64,000 bases of DNA from Bacteroidales bacterium. Its GTDB lineage: Bacteria > Bacteroidota > Bacteroidia > Bacteroidales > VadinHA17. The position numbers and the translations under genes are program-made. Location: the NCBI GenBank assembly GCA_029932855.1, contig JAOZPG010000003.1:97121-161120 (forward strand), written 5' to 3'. Positions 39,403 to 49,500 of this stretch are shown piece by piece. How positions within the stretch are numbered: the stretch's first letter is position 1; every line of letters begins with the position of its first letter. The notes under the pieces were generated by a model. It ran no database searches. It had not been told where the DNA came from and worked only from the letters and a program-made list of their open reading frames with translations.

Positions 39403-40224
39403 ATGAAAATTAAGTATTTATTCCTGATCAGTGTTTTAACAATGTCACTGCTTACATCATGTAATTCCAGTGATAAAAATACTTCATCACAAAGTGGTGA
39501 TGAAGTCACAGATGTTCTTGGAGCAGTTGGAGGCACAGTTGGAGGCACAGTTGGAGGCACAGTTGGAGGCACAGTTGCCGGAGCTGTTATGGAGGATGAA
39601 TGGATATCCCTGTTTGACGGGGAAACAACAGAAGGATGGAGAGAATATGGTAAAGATAGTTTCCCTGTTGGGGAGTGGGAAGTAGTGGATGGCTGCCTGC
39701 ATTGTATTGGTTCGGATTCTGACTTTGACTCAGGACGTAATGCAAATATAATAACAACCGAGAAGTTCAAGTGGTATGAGCTAAACCTGGAATGGAAGAT
39801 ATCGGAAGCAGGAAACAGTGGTATATTTTACCTTGTACAGGAAGTACCCGACCTGGCAATTTACTGGTCGGCTCCCGAGATGCAGGTGCTTGATAACGAG
39901 AGGCATCCTGATATGAAAACGGAAAGCCACAGGGCGGGTTCACTTTATGATATGATTCCTGCCAATCCTCAGAATGCCAAAGCTGCCGGTGAATGGAACC
40001 AGGTAAAGATAATTGTTTATAAAGGAAAGGTTGAGCACTGGCAAAATGGTGAAAAGGTCGTTAGTTATGAGCTGTGGACAGACGAGTGGCATGAGATGGT
40101 TAAGGGAAGCAAGTTTGCTCCATATCCCACATTCATGGATCCTGTTAAGGAAGGTTATATTGGATTACAGGATCATACCGATGATGTATGGTACAGGAAT
40201 ATTAAGATAAAAAAGCTGTATTAG
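39403..40224 (+). CDS. DUF1080 family lipoprotein (3 of 3) with GTVG-repeat linker
   Basis: Lipobox SLLTSC; GAVGGTVGGTVGGTVGGTVAGAV; EWISLFDGETTEGWREYG; LNLEWKISEAGNSGIFYLVQE. Start moved to the ATG at 39403. Confidence 0.92.
   Translation: MKIKYLFLISVLTMSLLTSCNSSDKNTSSQSGDEVTDVLGAVGGTVGGTVGGTVGGTVAGAVMEDEWISLFDGETTEGWREYGKDSFPVGEWEVVDGCLHCIGSDSDFDSGRNANIITTEKFKWYELNLEWKISEAGNSGIFYLVQEVPDLAIYWSAPEMQVLDNERHPDMKTESHRAGSLYDMIPANPQNAKAAGEWNQVKIIVYKGKVEHWQNGEKVVSYELWTDEWHEMVKGSKFAPYPTFMDPVKEGYIGLQDHTDDVWYRNIKIKKLY
39526..39573 (+). repeat. In-frame 12-bp tandem repeat (gttggaggcaca)x4
   Basis: Four exact copies at 39526, 39538, 39550 and 39562. Confidence 0.97.
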
Positions 40225-40249
40225 TTCCGGATTGATTGAAAAAAGATAA

Positions 40250-40277
40250 AAGCCGCCGATTATCTGGCGGCTTTTTT
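40250..40277 (+). terminator. Rho-independent terminator
   Basis: AAGCCGCC-GATTATCT-GGCGGCTT followed by TTTT, 25 nt after the DUF1080 stop. Confidence 0.9.
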
Positions 40278-40388
40278 ATAGCTGTAAATTTATCACTTAT
40301 TTTTCTGTATTAAGTTCTGAGCAGGTTTCTAGGATTTATATTATGGGAATCACCTGTCTTTTCCATAAGAGCTAAATATATTATAATC

Positions 40389-40997
40389 TCAGATAAGCTG
40401 CAGAAGTCTTATTTCAACATTTCCCATAAGTGATTTCCATCTTTGTACTTCTCTAAGCTTGTGTGGCTCAACCAGATGATCCAGTCCGCCGGAATGTAAA
40501 TAGGCCTTATAAAACCCATAATGTTCTTCACCGGCAATATATTCAATATAGTTTACCACTTTCCTTGAAGGATCAAACTTATACCTGGGAAGAGAGTAGT
40601 CTGCAAGCAGGATATGTCCTCCGGGCTTACATACTCTTAGCATTTCTTTAATTATCATGGCAGCCGATTCATGCGATTTCTCATGCAGGGCAAAAGAAGT
40701 CATTACCAGATCGTATGAGTCATTGTCGAAATTCATTCCTTCGGCATTCTGTTCGAAGCAGTTTACCCGGGCAGATTTAGCTACTTCCAGCATATCGGGC
40801 GACAGATCTATGCCTGTAGCCTCTATGCCTTTTTTCTTAAGGTATTTTAACTGGTTGCCCGTACCGCAACATACATCCAGTATATTATTGAAATTATTAT
40901 TTTGAATAATTTTCCTGATTTTCCTTCTCAGGGGGTGGATAAAAAGAAAAAGAATAGAGTCGTATATCTTTGCAGTTTTCTTATCGTAGTCACTCAT
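40389..40997 (-). CDS. Class I SAM-dependent methyltransferase
   Basis: ILDVCCGTGNQLKYLKKKGIEATGIDLSPDMLEVAK; MTSFALHE; KPGGHILLADYSLP. Confidence 0.92.
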   Translation of the reverse strand: MSDYDKKTAKIYDSILFLFIHPLRRKIRKIIQNNNFNNILDVCCGTGNQLKYLKKKGIEATGIDLSPDMLEVAKSARVNCFEQNAEGMNFDNDSYDLVMTSFALHEKSHESAAMIIKEMLRVCKPGGHILLADYSLPRYKFDPSRKVVNYIEYIAGEEHYGFYKAYLHSGGLDHLVEPHKLREVQRWKSLMGNVEIRLLQLI

Positions 40998-41127
40998 TGA
41001 ATTTTATTTTTTGCAAACCTAAATGAAATAAATAAGAAAAGTAATAAATATCGCTACTTAGCTAAAATATATTTACTGTTTTACACAAAACTGATCTCTT
41101 TTTCAAATACAGATGGATAAATCATCC

Positions 41128-41796
41128 TCAGGCGTATATCATTTTTGTATCCTCGCTCTGGAAAATCTCTTTTGTTTTAATATTCATCATGCTTACCGGT
41201 CCCCCATAGCCGGCCCCGGTATCCATCATCCAGATTTCGCAGGCATTAATAGGAAGTTTGGATCCAAAGTTCAGAGTTGGTGTATGACCAAGATATATCT
41301 CTTTATATTTTGTTATAGGGGAAATATTCTTTTTTGAAACTTTCTTTATGGCTTTTTTTACAAGGCTCCTGTCCCACAAAAAAACATCAGGCCCCTGTTT
41401 CTTTAAGGCTTTATTTGTTAATATTCCTCCATGCACAAACAGGCGCTTTCCTTCTTTAAGGTAGTAATGTGCATTTTTTAATATTTTAATATGTTTCTTA
41501 GGCATACCATTGGGATATGAGTCAATTGTATCTTTGCCTCCCTGGAATTGCCATGTGTTGGATGGCTTTCCTTTTTCTGCCCATTCCAGTGCCCAGTAGT
41601 CGTGATTGCCAAGTATATAGTCCAGGTTTTTAATCTTTTTTAATTCATCAAAAACCATTGCAACCTCTGAACCCCTGTCGCACACGTCGCCAAGACAGAT
41701 TAACCTGTCTTTTTTATAGTTAAATCCTGCCCTGTCAAAACATTGCATCATTGCCTTATATGCACCGTGAATATCTCCTATTACAAAGCTTCTCAT
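41128..41796 (-). CDS. Metallophosphoesterase (Ser/Thr phosphatase / symmetrical Ap4A hydrolase-like)
   Basis: FVIGDIHGAYKAM, LICLGDVCDRGSE, ILGNHDYWALEWA, LFVHGGI. Confidence 0.93.
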   Translation of the reverse strand: MRSFVIGDIHGAYKAMMQCFDRAGFNYKKDRLICLGDVCDRGSEVAMVFDELKKIKNLDYILGNHDYWALEWAEKGKPSNTWQFQGGKDTIDSYPNGMPKKHIKILKNAHYYLKEGKRLFVHGGILTNKALKKQGPDVFLWDRSLVKKAIKKVSKKNISPITKYKEIYLGHTPTLNFGSKLPINACEIWMMDTGAGYGGPVSMMNIKTKEIFQSEDTKMIYA

Positions 41797-41823
41797 AAAG
41801 CATCCTTGTGTTATATGGTTTTA

Positions 41824-42402
41824 TCAGGCAGGATTTCCTTTCAGACCTATTTCTTCCGCAACCTCTCGCATAGCCATTATTGTATCATTAATTATCTCAG
41901 CCAGTTCTACTCCCATCATTTTTGCACCTCTTTCAATTATGCTTCTGTCCACACCGGCGGCAAATCTTTTATCTTTCCATTTTTTCTTAACCGATCTTGT
42001 CTCCATATCAAGTACCGATCCCGATGGTCTTACCAGGGCTGATGTTGCAACCAGTCCAGTTAACTCATCAATGGTATAAAGTGTTTTTTCGAGAAGACTT
42101 TCAGGTTTTACGTCGGTAACAATCCCCCAGCCATGCGAAATTACCGCTCTGATATATTCCTCAGGCCAGTTTTCCGACCTGAGAATTTCTTCTGTTTTTT
42201 TGCAATGCATATTAGGGAATTTTTCCCAGTCGAGATCGTGAACCAGGCCAATTATTCCCCACATTTCCTCATCCTCCCCATATTTGCGGGCCATGTATCT
42301 CATTACTCCTTCAACGGCAAGAGCATGTTTTGTAAGGCTCTCGGTCTCATTGTATTTTTTGAAAAGCATCCATGCTTCTTCACGGCTTGGTATTTTTTGC
42401 AT
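41824..42402 (-). CDS. HD-domain hydrolase
   Basis: LTKHALAVEGVMRYMARK, GLVHDLDWEKFPNMHCKKT, HGWG; HD metal-binding pattern. Confidence 0.88.
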   Translation of the reverse strand: MQKIPSREEAWMLFKKYNETESLTKHALAVEGVMRYMARKYGEDEEMWGIIGLVHDLDWEKFPNMHCKKTEEILRSENWPEEYIRAVISHGWGIVTDVKPESLLEKTLYTIDELTGLVATSALVRPSGSVLDMETRSVKKKWKDKRFAAGVDRSIIERGAKMMGVELAEIINDTIMAMREVAEEIGLKGNPA

Positions 42403-42465
42403 AATTATGTTTATTGAAATTTGACCTTAATATACAAAAAATAGACGCTTGATCAGTCTTGCTGC

Positions 42466-45400
42466 CTATTGACAGACTATTTTATATCTTGAAGAAAGTC
42501 CGTCCTTATTGACATTGATAATATATAATCCTTTGTCAAGGTCCGGGAGATCCAGTTTTATTATTTCCCCGCTTGCCGGGTTAACAAATTCTTTTTGAAA
42601 TACTTTTTTGCCTGTTATGTTGAAGATATTGATTATTAGCTTATTACAACTTATGTCATTATCCTGTAGATAAAGAATGTTTTTAAACGGATTAGGGTAT
42701 AGCCTTAAGTCAGAATTATTTTCCGCAGGATATCCTGCAGCAGTGTTGATATGGTTGAATGATATTTTTATAGTGTCATTCCTGGGATCGGGATCATTAT
42801 CCAGGCTTGTGAAGAAAATGGCCTGATATATGCTATAGTCAGACATATCAATACTTTGGGGGAAGGTATGCAAATAGCTTGAGCCTGGCAGCAGGTCATA
42901 GTAAATAGTATCTAAAATAAGAGGTCCGCCATTAATACTGAAACCTGCAGTAAATACGCAGACAGTATCAATACCAAAATTCTTGATCTTAAGCCTGACA
43001 ATTTCAGAATCTGAATAATCTTCTTTTTGTACAGGATCAAGAATGTCTTGTAGCCCTATATTCTGCTTGCTGAACATGGTAGGAGGGAAGTTAATAAAGT
43101 CTATCCATGCATGATCTTCATAGTAAGATGTATTGCCATCCTTTGAATATGTCCATTTAATCAGATGCTGGCCTTCACCAACAGGGAACTCAACATATTG
43201 CCAGTCAAGGTTTCCTGACCACCTGCCCGTCAGTGTATCAATATAGAAATTCAGGTAATCATAGTTATGCTCAGAGGATACCCTAAACCAGAAAGAGATT
43301 GTATCGGGTTCATAATAGTAATACTCGTAACTCAATGATGTAGACTGGTTATGAGAGATGTATCCGGATTGAGCACTGTATTCCCCCTGATAGCTGTTTT
43401 CATTACTAATTGTCCATGGATAGTTCTCAGCCATTATCCAATTGAAATTATTAAAGTCTCCCGACTCAAAATCTTCATATATCAGTTCAGGATGTCCAAT
43501 TATTTTCCGGAACTCAAGAATTACAGAATAAGGTACCGAGCTGACACGGAGCTCAAACTTAATGGAAGAATCGGGAATAGCATTAGCAATAGCTTCCAGG
43601 TTAAAACATAGTATTTCATAATTTGATGCAGGAACAGATTGTATAAATACCGAGTCTGTGAGCAATTGCACACTACTGTCTGAACAGGATATGACAGCAG
43701 ATATTTCATTTGCCTCACTGTGTCCTGAATTAAATAACTCAATACAAAGCATGGCTTCTTCGCCCGGGTCAAGGTGTGAGTTACCGTTTCCCTTTTCTGT
43801 ATCAATGATAAATGTCCTGCCAAACTCAAGCATGGGAGCAGCAACATTTATCTGGAAATATTCTTTTCTTTTGAACTCTGAGCCTTCATATATTTTTAGG
43901 CTAAAAACAATATTTTCCAGGTCTTGTATGCTGTCGGGAAGGATAACTTTAAATAATCCTGTTAAGGATGAGCTTCCTGCAGCTTCTATATTACCCCAGG
44001 AAGCAACTGAATCTATTATCTCAACATCTTTATGATTACAGGAAATAATTGTGTTAATATTTATTCCCGTATTCAGACCCAGGTTATTTAGCTTCAGGTC
44101 GAAACTTATTTCTTCTCCATGATCTGCCTGTCCGTTATTATTGCCTGTGTAATCATTAATTATCATAGTGTCGACAGTAATATAAGTTTCTGTGGACTGA
44201 GCTACCTGTATGCCGGCAATATGGGGTTTCATATTTTGTCCTGATATTACCAGCCAGAGCTGCTCCCCGGGGCTGATCTCATCAAAATTCAGATCAACAA
44301 GACCCTCTTCATTTGAATAGCCGGCGGCCAAAAGACAGTTATCCCGGCTAAGGCCAGTATAAAGCCCGGCCCGGGTTATAAATTGCAGCTTTTTACTGCC
44401 CGGGGGAAGCATGACAGCATTATCGGCAATAATAGTATCCGGTACAGAGAAATATACCATAAGGGAAGGATCACCCATAAGCTGGTATATCTCCCAGTAG
44501 TATTCTGCCATATTATAGTTGCCTTCGGCTACCGCCATATTACCCGCAAATATAAATTCCGACATTGTTTGTGCCCATCTTTCCCCTGCTTCGCCATGAT
44601 CATGAAAACATAAATCATACATAGCCTGCCCGGTGCTTTCATAATCGGGACTGGCTGTTGGGGTTCCTGTTCCCACTGCCCACCAGAAGTCTTCGTCCCA
44701 GTACGAATCATCTGTACAACCAATATAGCCGAGGGCTCCCTTATTCCTGGCTCTCAATAGTGCTTCTCCAAAACATTCATTAATGTTAAAGACTGATGTA
44801 ACACAACCATTTCCTATCATCAGGGGATATTTGTTTGCATTTTCCATATCGGGGATATGAGCTATGGCAAAAGTAGGGTCTTGCCAGCGGTCCCATGAAC
44901 CATGGCCTGTATAATTTACAAAACATGCTCCCTCGCTTATTTTTTCGCGGATAAGAGAATCCTGGCTTGCCGATGCCTTAGAAAGGAATGTATGTGATGT
45001 TATACCATGCGAAGGGTTAAAATAATTATCCGTTCCATAGTTTATCTGCCCGTTTCCCTGAACCATGTCATTGCCGCCTCCGTCGTAACCTGCTATCATA
45101 ACGGCTTTATCCAGGAATGAGGGATCGGGGAAAAGATATTGCTCATATTCAAGGGTTTTTTCAAGCTGGGGAATAAGTTGTGCAGTATCCTGTGCAGAAA
45201 ACCGGCCATAATAAACGTCGGGAATAAAATCACCCTTACCGTCATACTCTGCATAGGGGAGGTCTGAAATATGCCCGTTTAGCCAGAAGCCAGGGATCTG
45301 TTCGTGATCACCAACGATCAGAAGATAGGTGAATGCCGGATCATCTGCTGTGGATGAGTGATACAGGTTTTTTAGATAATTTTTCATTTCATCTGCCGTA

Positions 45401-46263
45401 TTGCCAATACCATTCTCTCCTTTATAAAGCTCTATGATCTCAAATCCCTTCCGGGTTTTCCATTCAATAAAAGGTTTTAGCGTTTTCTTAAACATGGTAT
45501 CCGACAGGATAACATACTTTAATGGTTTTTTAGATTCATTTTTATTTGAGCCGGCTAAATAGTTAAGGCTGGTTTTGAAATTATCCTCAAATGGAACAGA
45601 CAGGTATTTCAAAACTGATGATGAAGTAGATTTGCCTGTCTCTTTGAATATCACTTCAATATCAATGTATGGGTAAGTAGTGATCTCATTTTTGACGGGG
45701 TTATACTGTACAGGTGAGATATTAAGCAGTGCCAGCTGCCTGCCTCTCATAATTCCCAGCTTCCTGATGCTTACGATCTCCTTATTGAAGATCGTATCCT
45801 TCAGATATAGTTCTTTTTTGTATTTAAATTCTGGTTTATCCTTATTCTTCATTTTTGCAAGTGGTGGTTGCCTTGGAAAAAGTTTAGCGGGGAGTTCCAC
45901 GGAGTCAAGTAATATTTTTTTTCCGGCTTTTGTAATGATCTTTATTTCAGGCAGGGTACCGGGTGGTATTTCTATGAGTTTTGATATACCGGGAAGTTCC
46001 GGTGTACCTGTGCCGGAAAGGGAGCTGAAGCCATTAATGTTCAGCCTGGTAAATCTCCCACCAGTTGATTGAACAGCATCTGCCCTAAGCCCGGAGAGTT
46101 CAAAGCGAAACCTTATGCTTCCAGGAGATATTGAAACATCCCTTATTCCTGTCTGTGCAGGTTTGAGGTCAAATATTTTTCCAGCTTCCTGTCCAAAAAC
46201 TAATAACTGACCTGCTGCAAGCAGCAATAAGAGCATGTATGTATATTTTCCGGCTATTCTCAA
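42466..46263 (-). CDS. Gingipain-like C25 cysteine peptidase with T9SS C-terminal sorting domain
   Basis: YLLIVGDHEQIP, CFVNYTGHGSWDRW (His), LMIGNGCVTSVFN (Cys), CTD LRLYPNPFKNILYLQ...GLYIINVNKDGLSSRYKIVCQ. Confidence 0.9.
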   Translation of the reverse strand: MRIAGKYTYMLLLLLAAGQLLVFGQEAGKIFDLKPAQTGIRDVSISPGSIRFRFELSGLRADAVQSTGGRFTRLNINGFSSLSGTGTPELPGISKLIEIPPGTLPEIKIITKAGKKILLDSVELPAKLFPRQPPLAKMKNKDKPEFKYKKELYLKDTIFNKEIVSIRKLGIMRGRQLALLNISPVQYNPVKNEITTYPYIDIEVIFKETGKSTSSSVLKYLSVPFEDNFKTSLNYLAGSNKNESKKPLKYVILSDTMFKKTLKPFIEWKTRKGFEIIELYKGENGIGNTADEMKNYLKNLYHSSTADDPAFTYLLIVGDHEQIPGFWLNGHISDLPYAEYDGKGDFIPDVYYGRFSAQDTAQLIPQLEKTLEYEQYLFPDPSFLDKAVMIAGYDGGGNDMVQGNGQINYGTDNYFNPSHGITSHTFLSKASASQDSLIREKISEGACFVNYTGHGSWDRWQDPTFAIAHIPDMENANKYPLMIGNGCVTSVFNINECFGEALLRARNKGALGYIGCTDDSYWDEDFWWAVGTGTPTASPDYESTGQAMYDLCFHDHGEAGERWAQTMSEFIFAGNMAVAEGNYNMAEYYWEIYQLMGDPSLMVYFSVPDTIIADNAVMLPPGSKKLQFITRAGLYTGLSRDNCLLAAGYSNEEGLVDLNFDEISPGEQLWLVISGQNMKPHIAGIQVAQSTETYITVDTMIINDYTGNNNGQADHGEEISFDLKLNNLGLNTGININTIISCNHKDVEIIDSVASWGNIEAAGSSSLTGLFKVILPDSIQDLENIVFSLKIYEGSEFKRKEYFQINVAAPMLEFGRTFIIDTEKGNGNSHLDPGEEAMLCIELFNSGHSEANEISAVISCSDSSVQLLTDSVFIQSVPASNYEILCFNLEAIANAIPDSSIKFELRVSSVPYSVILEFRKIIGHPELIYEDFESGDFNNFNWIMAENYPWTISNENSYQGEYSAQSGYISHNQSTSLSYEYYYYEPDTISFWFRVSSEHNYDYLNFYIDTLTGRWSGNLDWQYVEFPVGEGQHLIKWTYSKDGNTSYYEDHAWIDFINFPPTMFSKQNIGLQDILDPVQKEDYSDSEIVRLKIKNFGIDTVCVFTAGFSINGGPLILDTIYYDLLPGSSYLHTFPQSIDMSDYSIYQAIFFTSLDNDPDPRNDTIKISFNHINTAAGYPAENNSDLRLYPNPFKNILYLQDNDISCNKLIINIFNITGKKVFQKEFVNPASGEIIKLDLPDLDKGLYIINVNKDGLSSRYKIVCQ

Positions 46264-46510
46264 GAATCAATAATTGATATTCAGTAAAAGAGTAACAGCA
46301 CATGTCTGATTTTTGTGCATAACCCTGGTTTATTATTAATTTAACGTAAAAATACACTAAATGGTTGCCTCTGCTACATTTTTAAATCAATTTATTGTTC
46401 TTCCTTTGTAGATAAGCTTATCTGTTTGGAAATTTTAATTTGGGATTAATTCGAATAATTGATAATTTGGCTATATATTTCACCTTTAAAAAATAATAGT
46501 AAGTTCAGGC

Positions 46511-49500
46511 ATGAAGAGATTGCATTTTTTTCTGTTTTTTTTATTTATTGTATATGGCTTTTCCTATAGTCAGATCAATCGGTATGGTGTGCCTCAGATC
46601 AGGAATTTCGATCCTGAAGAGATAGGATCGGTTGAGAACTGGGCTGTGGTTCAGGACCAAAGGGGTGTAATTTATATTGCTACCCATAGTTCGGGTGTGC
46701 TTGCTTTTGACGGGGATAGCTGGACAAAAATCATGGTTCCCAACGACAGGGAGGTCAGGTCTCTAATGGTTGATGATGATGGACTTATATATGTTGGCGC
46801 TAAAGGGGAGTTTGGTTATCTGGCACCTGATGTAAATGGCAGCTTATATTATATTTCTATATTGAGCAGTCTTGATTCTTTATCTGATGATATTAAAACA
46901 ATATGGAAAATTTATAAAGAAGGAGAAAAGATATATTTCTGTAGTAGCACAGATATTTATGCATATATGCCGGCTCTTGGAGAAACTAAAATATACAGGC
47001 TTATTGATAGTGGCTTTAAGTTTGGAAACTATGCTTTTAAAGTTCATGAGAAGATATATTATGGGGATTTTATTGAAGGCCTGCTGGAGTTTTATAACGG
47101 TTCATTTAAGAAAGTCCCCGGGGGTTCCTTTTTTGGTAATAAAGCTATTCTGGGGATGCTGCCTTACGGAGAGAGTCAAATCCTTGTACTGACTTATGAC
47201 TCAGGATCTTTCCTATATGACCTGGAAACCGGAAAGGCTAAAGCGGGTGGCTTATCTGTAGATGCCAATAAATTTATTATTGATAATCTTTTTTATACAG
47301 GAATACAATTACCGGGAGGAAATTATGCCTTGGGAACACTGGGAGGCGGGCTGCTTATAACAGACAATAAGGGAGAAATAATAAATATAGTTGATAATAA
47401 GGCTGGCCTGCTAAATAATATTATTACTGCTTTGTTCATTAATGATAAGTGTCCTGGTGTCAGCCAGCTATGGCTAGCTTTGAACAATGGAGTGTCTAAA
47501 CTTGAAGTGAATACTCCTGTCAGGATCTTTTCAAGAGAGGCCGGGATAGAGTCTGCTGTGAATGATATAAGCTTTTTTAATGGTAAATACTATTTCGCTA
47601 CCAATAGCGGTGTTTATTATCAGACGACGGATGAAAAAGGTTTAGCCGTCTTTAAGCAAATACCCGGATTACATCATCAGTCCTGGAAATTCCTGGGAAT
47701 TGATAAGGAGGATTCAAGGGGAGAGATGTTGCTTGTTGGTACAGTGCAGGGCCTTTTTCAGCTTGATAAGAACCACAGGCTGAGCCTGATGGAAAAAGAA
47801 ATAAAGAATCTTTCCTCAGATGAATTTATATATAATGTTTATGATCTGTATTCAGATGATCCTGCAGAACTGATTCTTGGGGGCAGGGAAAGTGTATTCT
47901 TATTAAGAAAGGAGAACATGCAATGGAAACAGGTTTATGAACTTGAAGTTGGCGATGCGGTAAGAAGTATTATTAAAGATTCTCAATCTTGTATCTGGGT
48001 AGGAACAGAGATAAACGGAGTTTTCAGGATTGACATTTCTGATCCTGATACGGTCCTGACCAGAAGCTATGGACCGGAGGAAGGTTTACCTACCTTAAAT
48101 AATAACAAACTGTATATTATAAATTCTGAGCTTTATGCAGCAACAGAAAAAGGCTTATATAAATACAGTGAAGAAGGTGACAATTTTATACCTGATAATT
48201 TATTAGGAGAAAAATATTCCCATGGAGTAGAGATCACATTCATTGAGACAGATGATAATGGAGATATATGGTTAAGTACAAAGAAAGCCGGGGATGACAA
48301 TTATGAGGTAGTTCTTTTGAAAAAGACTGATGATGAATACATGGAAGAGACTGTTCCTTTCAGGCGTTTACCTGAATCTATGGTATATGTGATATATGCC
48401 TATGGAGACGGGCCGGTATGGTTTGGTTTCTCCGACCGGATTTTTACTTATAACCCATTGTTTAGCAGGGATTATGACGAGGAGTTCCATACATTGATAC
48501 ACGATGTTTTAATTGGAGAAGATTCTCTTTTGTTTGGAGGTGTTTATTTCTCAGAGTCAGAGGAAGGGCGGATTAAGATAAATTCCGAACAGGATCAGGC
48601 GAAGCAGGTAAATATTAAATATCGCTACAATAATATTAGTTTTAGCTGGGGCAGTCCTTATTTTGACGGTGAAGACAATCTGGAGTTTAGTTTCAGGATG
48701 ACTGGTTTTAATAATAACTGGTCAAGATGGTCTGAACGTACCGAGTTTATCTATACAAACCTGCCTAACAAGAGTTTTTCTTTTGAAGTGAAAGCAAGGA
48801 ATATTTATGGTGTTGAGAGTACTGTTGCCAGCTATTCATTTACAATACTGCCTCCCTGGTATAAAACAATTATAGCTTACCTTTTATATCTGATCATTGC
48901 ATTTAGCCTTGTAGTGATAATAGTTAAATTATATACACGACGCTTGCAGCAGGAAAAAATCCGCCTGGAAGGCATTGTTGCCAGGAGAACAGCAGAGGTA
49001 GTAAGACAGAAAGAGGAACTGGAGGATAGCATTACTTATGCAAGTCGTATTCAGAGGGCAATATTACCAAGTGAGAAAGTACTTAATGAGCAGCTGCCTG
49101 AGCATTTTATTTTGTTTAAGCCACGGGATATTGTAAGTGGTGATTTTTACTGGATGACAATGAAGGGGGACCAGATACTTATTGTGGCTGCAGATTGTAC
49201 AGGACATGGTGTGCCGGGAGCATTCATGAGCCTTTTGGGCATTTCATTCTTAAATGAAATAGTTAGTAAGATGGATACTTTGCAATCTGACCAGGTGTTG
49301 AACATGCTGAGGCAGGAGATAATGAACTCTCTAAAGCAGACCGGCAAGGATGATGAGGCCAAAGATGGGATGGACCTTGCAATGTGTGTCATTGACAAGA
49401 AAAAAATGAAGATACAGTTTTCAGGTGCATATAATCCACTGTGGATGGTAAGGGACTTAAGCAGGGAAGAATTTACGGAGATAGGAAAAGGAAATGAGCC

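Noticed and set aside
39003-39770. 255-aa minus-strand ORF
   Set aside because: Antisense to a Gfo/Idh/MocA gene and a DUF1080 gene; the TVPPTVPPTVPP stretch is only the complement of the 12-bp repeat.
27899-40224. Canonical polysaccharide utilisation locus
   Set aside because: No SusC/SusD pair, no classical GH family and no hybrid regulator seen in the window.
40389-42402. Methyltransferase / metallophosphoesterase / HD-domain trio as a nucleotide-signalling defence module
   Set aside because: No cyclase or effector gene, separate intergenic gaps, and ordinary housekeeping-type sequences.
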